A DNA stretch of 64,000 bases, taken from positions 7,875,501-7,939,500 of the forward strand of contig BSBM01000877.1 in assembly GCA_027924585.1 (NCBI GenBank). The letters run 5' to 3'. How positions within the stretch are numbered: position 1 is the stretch's first letter; each line of letters opens with the position of its first letter. The notes beneath the pieces were generated by a model. That model saw only the letters and a list, made by a program, of their open reading frames with translations, ran no database searches and was not told the origin of the DNA. This DNA is from Larix kaempferi (Eukaryota > Streptophyta > Pinopsida > Pinales > Pinaceae). Of the stretch, positions 55,324-64,000 are shown piece after piece. A program made the translations under genes and the position numbers.

Positions 55324-56607
55324 GAATTCCAGAAACACCCACCGCCTAGTTTCTCCTCTGGTGTGAAACAGTGAGCCCTAACACCGAGTTTCTCGGGAGA
55401 GCGTTTCGCGTACGGTTTTGTCGGGCAGATTTAATGAGGAACACTAATAATAAGATCTAAACGAACGACGTTATAAAATTTTTGTAAGAGAGTCTCCGTT
55501 TAGTCCATCCGGAGGCCTGCCACTTCGAAGATTCCCTATGGAAATTTGCCATAGATTATGGCAAAATATTTGGTCAAGTTTTAATGTGTACATTAAAATA
55601 ATGTGAATCGTGATAAAGGGCAATGCCTCTTGAGGTTGGAAGTCGCGTGGAAAGAAGGGCGCACTACTTTTGCAGAAATATTGGTTGACAACGCGGGCGG
55701 CGGAAAGAATGAAAGATTTTCGTAACACATGGGGCAGTTAATGGTTCATGTACTTTACTTTCCCACGTATTCGGCAGAATGCTTGACCGCAGTTGTCTTT
55801 TCTCCCCCAAGAAAAAGAGGAGAATTTAATTTTATAGTTTTGTGCACGGCAATGATGTACAAGTAGAATGGCCTTCCTCTAAATTAAATGGATATCGTTT
55901 CTAACATTTAGAACTAGCATTTGCCCCTACTATGTATCTTTCTTCCCAACACGCTATGTCTCTTCCTAAACTCTTCACCGCGTTAATGGGGTGGGTGCTG
56001 CTTTTGAATCGAGGTATAGAGTGGGAAATTATCCCTTACAACTCTCCTCTCCTCGTTCAGGACCATCCTCCACTTGATATAAACCTGTGCTCCCCCTCTC
56101 ATAATCCTCTCCATAAGAAAAGAGTTATTCACTTACAACTGATTAGCATTTGCCCCTTGATGGGCAAAAATGAACGCCGGTAGGAAAGGAGGAAAGTTAG
56201 AAGGAATAAAAACATAGGCACAGGTAGCGAAGGACACTGGTAGGAAAAGAGCAAAGTTTGTAACAATCTCAGATTACAAAGACATAGGCACTCAACCCAT
56301 AACAAAAAGTAATGTTAAGTTCATCAACACAATGAGCCAACTACAATTGCTTTTCTCACAATCTCTATAGTAGTAATCTCAACACTATAGATTACTACTA
56401 TATCTGGAATATATAAGCAATTTGAAAAAATATTTCTGCAATAATATCAATGAAAACAATGATTATAATAGCTTCTAAACTGCACAAACTACTCGTGAAC
56501 AAAAGTTTGCTTTCATGCCATGTGCTGTAGGAATATCCATATACAAGTATAGGTATAGAACTCTTTCATGGACCAGCTCTTGATAGTGCCACATTCTAAG
56601 TTGTAAA
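55324..56607. other. Upstream region of the receptor kinase, no gene seen
   Basis: No coding region is supported. The first few hundred bases probably hold the gene's promoter. The small open frames are not conserved in any way I recognise. Confidence 0.45.
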
Positions 56608-57206
56608 TGAATCTTCGTTATGCTTGCTTCAAGAATGGAAGATACACTGGGAAACCCAAATATGTTTCTTTCTTCTCATTGAGGATTTCAAGTCCACAAT
56701 AAAAACTTTACATCCTTCTCAACCATGTAAAGGCGAATAGACCTGTCACTACATGAACTAATCTTCTGAAAATTACTAATAAACCAAAAAAAGTAACTAG
56801 TTATCAATGACTCTCACCGCATCAAGGATTCACATGTCTTCTGACAATATAGATAGTTCACAACAAAGCACAATAAAAATTCAGACTTACAACACAGTGG
56901 GAGTGGTGAATCTTCATTATGCTTGCTTCAAGAATGGAAGATACAGTGGGAAACCCAGACATGTTTCTTTCTTCTCATTGAGGATTTTAAATCCACAATA
57001 AAAGCTTTACATGCTTCTCAACCATGTAATGACGAACATACCTGTCACTATATGAATTAATCTTCTGAAAATCATTAATAAACCAAGGAAAGTAACTAGT
57101 TATCAATGACTCTCACTGCATCAAGGATTCACGCGTTTTCTGACAATATAGATAGTTCACAACAAAGCACAATGAAATGTAGACCTACAACACAATAGGA
57201 GTGGTC
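56608..57206. repeat. 299-bp tandem duplication
   Basis: GAATCTTC.TTATGCTTGCTTCAAGAATGG starts at 56609 and 56908. The unit runs through AAGTAACTAGTTATCAATGACTCTCAC and ends ACAACACA.T.GGAGTGGT. The copies differ at roughly one base in 15-20. Confidence 0.92.
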
Positions 57207-57734
57207 GTAGCTCTCAATATAAAGGTTGTATTTATTCAACGTGGAGGTAGATGAGGAGAGGTCGCTTTGCTTGGCTGCTTTGTTTTTATGAATGTAAAAG
57301 AGAATACACAGTTTACAAATCAATTGAGATTAATATTTATATCACTACTGCTTGGGATAATCCATTATGAGCTTAGCTTGAAAAGCCATTGCCAACAAGG
57401 AAACTAAAGACCATTGAACTAAAAAGGTAGTAAAATATAGCACTGTTACAAAAATATGAACAAACATTTAGGTTTTTTAGAGAAAATGAATCCCAATAAT
57501 ATCCATTGAAAAGTACACATTACATATAAACATTTCTGCAATAGTTTCTCGAGAAGAAAAATTTGTTTTCATTGACAAAGAAAAATATATGAACAACAAA
57601 AAGGGTTGGTTCACCACTATATAGCCTTGGAAGAGTTTGTTATCTAGTGAAATTGCAAAAATGAGAATAGTAGGCAAAGTTTTCATTCGAGTGCTGTACA
57701 TATGAGAAGATACAAATGGTATTTACAATTAAAA

Positions 57735-59700
57735 TTAGTTGGACGCTTCTAAATTGGAAATATAGTCTGTCCATGCAGTAGCTTCTTCAGTTATGATATT
57801 ATATTCGTCAGGATTTAATAGTTTTAGAGACACTTCATGATAAGACAGTTATGTTTCTATATGTGCAACTTCTGTTGGTGCAGCCTTGCAGGTATCCTCA
57901 AGGAAAATGAGATGTGTAGATTTTTGCCTCACATAGAAGTCGATGTCTTCTTCTATTAGAGCATCAATTTTCTTGATGTAGTCCAGGTTTGATTGCAACA
58001 CTTGCTAGAGTTCTGCCATCTGCTGATCCTTGGGGGTGAGCTCATCGATATTGGCTGCCATAGGGAGATAACATTTACGGTGAACCTGATGGATTTCCTC
58101 ATAGAAGCTTGTGCACTTTTCAAGAGTTTTATCAATCTCGGCATTGAGTCGATTAGTGGCTTTCTTGTAAAATTCAAGGAGTGCAATATCCAGCTTCAGG
58201 GTCGCTAGTGTTTTTTGAGGGAGGTGAGGAGGAAATGCTAGGTTATTTTCTCTCCAAGTTAATTGTTTGTTATGCTTGTTTCCAGTAGTAATCAAATGTT
58301 GATGCATTGCTATTGAGCTTGCAGCAATTTCTCGCATCCTTGCCATGAATTGTTTGATATTGTAGATTTGTTGAAAGAGTGTTTTTTGACAGTTTCAGAC
58401 TTGCTCTTGAAGCTTGCATGCTTGTGCCCAAAATGGTTCCATGAGTGATTCCTTATCTCTCAACAACTTATCTACTTGAGTCTTCAATTCATTGGCCTTG
58501 TCGTTCGCCACTGATGCACGCATTTCAAAGTCTGTAAGCTTTGCTTGAAAATCATTTTTATCCCCTTTCATTATCATTAACTAAACAATCAATGCTTCCT
58601 TTTCTGTGTTAAGGTTGCCAAGTTGGCCTTGAGTTTCAACATTTTTTCTTTGTTTCACTCAATAGTGGTAAGCAGCTTGTCGACATTGTCAACACTTCCT
58701 TGTGCAGCTACAACATTCACGAAGGCTGTGAATTTGGGGTCCTTTTGGGTGCCTTCTACAAGTGTGTTTTCTATGACAATGACAATATCTGGTTGAGCGG
58801 TCATTTTCATTCTTTTTTCTAACCGTCCAATCAGGCCATTGTATGTTCTTTGGATGGGTAAACGGCGTAAGCTGAAGCTCTGGAAATGGCAAGTGGCCTC
58901 CAGTTAGTGGGCTTAGCACGTTTGTGTCCATGGGTTATGGACTATTGACTTGTGGACTTGTTGGCTCTTTGTGCATAACTGGTTGGATTTTTTCTCGCGC
59001 TTCTTTGTTGATCTGTTCTTCCAGAGCTTCATTTTCTTTAGTTTCTCTTGCACAACGGGCTTCTTCGTTTTGCAATTTTTTCATTTCCTCTCTTTGATGC
59101 TGTTCGATTGCTAATATTTCTGCTTCCTCTTTATCTTGTTTTCCTTGTACCCTTTTGGCCTGTTCACTTTGGCTATGTATTTCTGCTTCCTCTTTCTTTT
59201 GTTGCTCTGTTGATTCTTTCCTTTGTATATGTATTTCTGCTTCTTTTTCCTGGGTTGTAATTTTGATAGAAGTAGGTGCATGGTTGCCCTTTATTTTTTT
59301 GTGCATCTCTTTCGCATTGTTGACCCTTTTATATATTTCCTCATTTGCCAGGAAATGATATGAGTATTCAAAAGTGATTTTGCAAGAAGCACAATGTTTA
59401 GCCACTTTACCTTTGTTGTCGTTTCTTACAAAAAGTATAGCCCCAAAGTGAAAAGATTCCAAGTCGGAAACGAAGGCTTCAACAACTCTAATTTTTTGGA
59501 ACTTGTATGCACCAATGTTGACTGGTAGACGTGGGTAAGATGCTTTTTTTTAGATGGAGAAAGTCACCAATTCCATTGATGAAGACTTGTCTTATGGCTT
59601 CTTTATGCATAATGAAATTTGTAGCATACTTGGGCAAAGGTGCAAAGGAACGCCAAGAGGAAAATAAAAAGAGAAAGAAAATGCAAATGAGTGGAAGGAA
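57735..59700 (-). pseudogene. Unidentified coiled-coil protein gene, broken
   Basis: I do not recognise this gene. A nearly continuous minus-strand frame runs from about 59640 to the stop at 57735. The upstream part (KYATNFIMHKEAIRQVFING, then YPRLPVNIGAYKFQKIRVVE) passes through a frameshift in an A-run near 59550 into the open frame 59462-58935. That frame has SFHFGAILFV, CASCKITFEYSYHFLANEEI and then a Glu/Lys/Gln-rich helix (about residues 60-160). After a stop and two frameshifts (about 58810 and 58615) come further coiled-coil parts at 58577-58395, 58346-58005 and a tail to 57735 (IEEDIDFYVRQKSTHLIFLE). There are about six in-frame stops. The length would be about 600 residues. A transposon-borne gene or a host cytoskeletal-type protein are both possible. 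Confidence 0.6.
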
Positions 59701-59759
59701 TAATTGTCTAGAAAATAGTCATGGGAGGATCGAGATGAGCATTAATTCTTTAATATAGT

Positions 59760-62700
59760 ACATTGCAACATTAAGACGCGATATGATTGTCTTTGATTCA
59801 TGTGGAATTGTTGAGAATGGAAGACCTTTAAGATCCAATTTTACAATAGCTATATACTAGTGTGTAGACATAGGTAAACACAAAAAGACGTTGCACTAGA
59901 GAAACAAAAAAACGTTCTCAAAAGAAAGGAAGGGAAAGTGCATTGTAGAATAGTTTGAGCATAGAGATTTCCTTCTTGTCGTGCATATAATTTCCATCCA
60001 TGCATAAGCATTTGATATGATGTTTATGTTTCTTTGTTAGCCTTTCTTGGCCTTCAATGAAATATTTCACACATTAAAGACATGAAAAATTCCAAATTCC
60101 ATTTTTTTTTCTTATGAAGAGATATTTTATTGTCATTTTATTTCTTATGAAGATGGTTTGAGAGAACAAGAGTGGCTTGGGAAAGCTAGGAGGAAAAGTC
60201 GAAAAAAACATGCTAGACTATGCTTTGAAGTAATATTTGAGAGGATTAATATAGGAGACATATTTACTCCCAAGAATATTTATGGACTCTAATCTCCTTA
60301 AGCATGCAATTTGAATTATAATTGAAAGATTAGTGGTTTTATAGTAATAGTTTCCAAGGTTTATCAAGTCCAAATATATTCGCTAAAAGGTTGATGTTTT
60401 TGTACCTTGATATAAGCATGAAGATGTATTTTTCCAAAAAAACATTAGTTACTCTTTTGTTATAGTTTTATACTTTCTATTTTTTTAGTGCAAGTTTAAT
60501 AATAAGACGTTTTGCCTTTAAGACACACTTAATAAGAAGTTGTTTTATAAACTTTTACTCAAATTTATATTTTTATATTAGTGTTTCCTAGCACAATACA
60601 AAATACAACTTTTTACTTCTTAAATACAAAGTTTAGATAGTTTTCTTGGATTTTCTATTAGACTTTAATTGTATGTATTTCAAAATTTACATTTCAATAA
60701 TTTTGCTATTTGCACTCTCTATTTATAATATAAATAACAAAAAACTGGTTAAGAATATGTATGTGAACAACAAAATTGGTTATTCACTAAAAAAACCTCT
60801 TGAAATTGTTACTATGACTATAATATCATTGGTGCATTTTTGTGTGGATTTTTTATGAGACAAATGTATATATGTGAAGAATAAAGTTAGATACACCATA
60901 AATAGCATATTGGATAGGGAAATGCATGTATGTCAACAATAAAACTTAAATCCCCTATACCTGATACAAACTAAAATGTCCATGCAAAGAGTTGGTTGCA
61001 TCGTGCTTGAGTGGTAAGTCTACATGAGTTTACTATATTTTATGTTTTAGTGATAAGTTCTTATGAGTTTAATATATTCTAAGTAGGTAAGAGTTTATTC
61101 ACTATGATTTAGTGGTATGTTTACAATACTATATTCTTAGTTGGTAACAGTTATTTGAGTAGGTTAATCATTATTAATTAGGTTGCAACAAACTCTCAAA
61201 CTCTCAGTTTTAACTTTTTTATTTTATTTTATTTTTTATGGTGCAAAAACCATAAAACAATTCACAACTATAAAGATTTAATCTTTATTTTGAAGAGATC
61301 TAATCATTTTCAACACTTAATGAATGAATGTCGAGTTAACATAAATCTACACTAGTTATTAATATTATAATGTGAATGCAAAAATTATGGACAATTACAT
61401 TTATTCATTAGTGAAATTTCTTTTTCTATATTTAATTGTAAAATGGATCTTTAAAATCAATTCATCCAAATCCAAATTTAAGTTGTAGTAATTTTTTTTC
61501 AGTTTTATTTTAGAATTCTCAAAATAATGGACCTCATTTATTTCATTCTCTTCAAATAAATTAACTTTACAAAAACAATTAATTTTAATATAAAGTTACA
61601 AGAAAATCTATCTTTGCCTTAAAAACCAAGTCTTTCTTTTAAAAAACAAAAAACATATTCCATAATTTTCATTTATTCTATTTAGAAATAAGACAAAATA
61701 AAAATGCAAAGATCAGTTAACTCCCATGTCTTCACTTATAGATTTAGAAATAAGTTGGTGCAATGCTATCTCTTAAGCATTGGGAAAAATTAAATGTTTT
61801 ACATCAAACAAAGAACATCTTCCATAATCTTCTTTGAATCCATTTATAAATGAGGGAAAATAGAAATGCAAAGGTCATTCCCTATGTCTTCATTTATGAA
61901 TTTAAAAATAAGTTGATACAATCCTATATCTTAAGCATTGAAAAAGATTAAATACTTGTATATCCATCTTAATCCACATTTTGTTAAGAATCTAGAAGGA
62001 TCAAATCCATCATGGTGCAAAACTTGTTAATCAATTTTTCTCGATCTATCAAGTGTAAATCGATATAAATAATCTGATTACATGTTTTGCACCATCAAAA
62101 TGTTTAACACCTCAATAAACTGAGAGATATAATACTTCTTGACATTTGAGTTTTATGCTTGTTTATAAGTAATATTTACAAGGCACCTCTATAAACCATT
62201 AATACATATTCAAATTTTGATTGTATCAACTTTATTTAAAAAATCTCAAAACAATGCAACTTATAAATTTGATTTGTTTTTGAAATTCACTTTAAACAAA
62301 ATCATTTTTTATGGATTCTCAAATAAAGAAAAATTAAAATGCAAAGATACCATAGCAGCATCGCACAATATTGATATCACGATACCACACAATCCCATAC
62401 ACCTAAATTTGTGGTCATTGGTTGGATATTAATAGAATTATCTTACTCTGCACTGGAGTTCAAGGCTCTCATTATTGTTTCCTTGAAATTGAAGGTGTAA
62501 TTTCTGAAATTCTTAGTTGCACTTTTTAACAAAGCTTATGGGATTTTGTCATGATAACTCCATATAGAGTAAGTATAGTACAATTGAGGGATGACTTCAT
62601 CATTTTACGAACAACAAGAGGGTTGTATGCCCACTTAATATTCTTACATGAATTTATAAGTTATCATAAAACACACATGAATTGAGTTTGATGCTTTCAC

Positions 62701-64000
62701 ATTAGTAGTTTCTACCTTTGAATTGATTAATTTCTCGTCAAATATCAAAACTCAATACCTCAAGACCGGATCTACCATCGTGGCATATTAAATCCTAAAT
62801 AATAGGTTTGCAGTAAAGGAACATCTCAGGATTGTGATGAAACTCGAAGGCCAATTGAACACTTCCTTCCCCATTACATGTACCACTATTCAATACATAA
62901 AAGGGTATTTTTATTTAGTTAATTCCACCACCTGCCCTCACAAGGTTATTCAATATTATATCTGAGGAACCTAGACAAATTGGATGCAACGAATACGCAA
63001 AATCCATCCCAAATAAATTATGTGGTATCCCAACCATATCACTTGAGATCAATAGAAGACAAGTGGAAAATATTGAAGACGAGACCATGCCTTGTGCAAC
63101 GGATGTTCACCCTCCAATATCGAAGCCAAATTGTTAAAGGCCAATTAAGTCCCTGACATTGACACATTAATAGTGTTGGGAGACTTCTTTTGGGCTACCA
63201 ACGAAGCAAATATTTCCCATCATGTCCATCTTGTAGTAGTAAGAAACCATCAATCTTAGAAATTAATGACAATGAAGGTTCATGCAAGATTTCTAACTCA
63301 TTATCTGAATTCATCTTGCATGTTTCCTTTTGCAATTCTGATCTTTCATGTCCTGTTTGCATAGACGATGTAGGAGGTGTTAGTACTAAATCTACCATGT
63401 CAAAAATTTTAAAGGTTCCACTGGAATTGCGTAAGATTTGCCTAGCCTTATAATAGCTTCAATCTCAATTTGGTATATGTTGGGAAAGATCTTGAATTTG
63501 TAAAAGCATTCACTGCATGAAGTTTCGACAGCAAAAGCCTTATAGTTTGTAATAGATCTGTTACAGGGATCCTGACGCCCTACATTTTGATGCTACATTA
63601 ACTATGACATTCATCCATGCTCTGGTTACATGTCCATTAGATTGAATAGCCTTTGCATATATTCTCATCTCTCCAAAATTCAAAATCTACATTACTGCTC
63701 TTTTTTTTATATGAGATTACCTTGCCAAAATCTTCAACATTTCTGTCAATCTTGCATAAATTTTGCCAAGCCTCAAAGCTTTATGTTAATTTTGTCGGTC
63801 TCACTTCACTCCAAACTTTTAATTTGGCAAGTCCAACAATTTATCCTTGATCATTTGCATCAAAAGTTTACACCAAGCCAAGTTTTCTACTGTAACCAAA
63901 TTTTCATCTTTTATAAATACTATTATTTCTTATGAACTAGTATAATTTCCAAGATACATGAAATAGAACTTTAATTAATTTAAAAGGTTTTAAATTAATA
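59760..64000. other. AT-rich stretch without a supported gene
   Basis: Some 4.2 kb show no motif, repeat array or LTR boundary that I can defend. A diverged direct repeat occurs at 61650-61800 and 61800-61950 (words such as GAAATAAGTTG.T.CAATGCTAT.TCTTAAGCATTG and CAAAG.TCA). The open frames near 62217, 63190 and 63630 are short and unrecognised. Confidence 0.5.

Noticed and set aside
59048-59358. Plus-strand hydrophobic open frames that look like membrane proteins.
   Set aside because: They are the antisense of the Glu/Lys-rich coiled-coil region, which always reads as Leu/Phe/Ser on the other strand.
63190-63453. 87-residue plus-strand open frame with several cysteines (SCPSCSS, CPVCIDD).
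   Set aside because: The CxxC pairs tempted a zinc-finger call, but spacing, length and lack of context do not support a real gene.

Overview
The window reads as nuclear DNA of a seed plant with a large, repeat-dominated genome. The evidence is Ty3/gypsy, Ty1/copia and LINE relics of plant type, a hAT relic, long AT-rich non-coding stretches, a receptor kinase with a GT-AG intron and no operon structure. A gymnosperm would fit, but that is a guess. The only gene that looks intact is a CLAVATA1/BAM-type LRR receptor kinase on the minus strand (52055-55171; two exons that join to exactly 948 codons including the stop).

Layout. 1-8882: the 5' part of a decayed Tat-lineage Ty3/gypsy element on the minus strand (LTR, primer binding site, gag, protease, reverse transcriptase, RNase H; the rest lies off the left edge). 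It has landed in a second Ty3/gypsy element of chromovirus type (about 8883-12315, minus), which keeps its own LTR, tRNA-Met-type primer site, gag and protease but has lost its reverse transcriptase. That element in turn sits in a pseudogene copy of the receptor kinase (12316-13440). 14170-15418 is a solo LTR with an exact target duplication. 15419-22500 is AT-rich, with an unusual density of short tandem duplications and a foldback. 22638-23595 is an importin-beta pseudogene; 24717-24830 is a hairpin. 25497-32407 is a large mosaic domain of inverted and tandem repeats with mirrored ends, possibly a foldback or Mutator-like element.

34560-38203 is a Ty1/copia relic with a clear 3' LTR and two minisatellite arrays between pol and the LTR. 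38204-40830 is a plus-strand LINE relic carrying a copia-like LTR inside its RNase H region. 41665-48760 is an almost full-length minus-strand L1-type LINE, interrupted in ORF1 by another solo LTR with an exact 5-bp duplication. 49760-51220 is a hAT-like transposase relic. The receptor kinase follows, flanked by a 138-bp and a 299-bp tandem duplication. 57735-59700 is a broken minus-strand coiled-coil gene that I do not recognise. In 59760-64000 I see nothing I can support.

The window is therefore best read as a stack of insertions around one working receptor-kinase gene and its dead paralogue. I found no convincing new biological system. The most useful leads are the mirrored repeat domain at 25.5-32.4 kb, the precursor-like hairpin at 24.7 kb, the unidentified coiled-coil gene and the datable insertion order at 8-13 kb.
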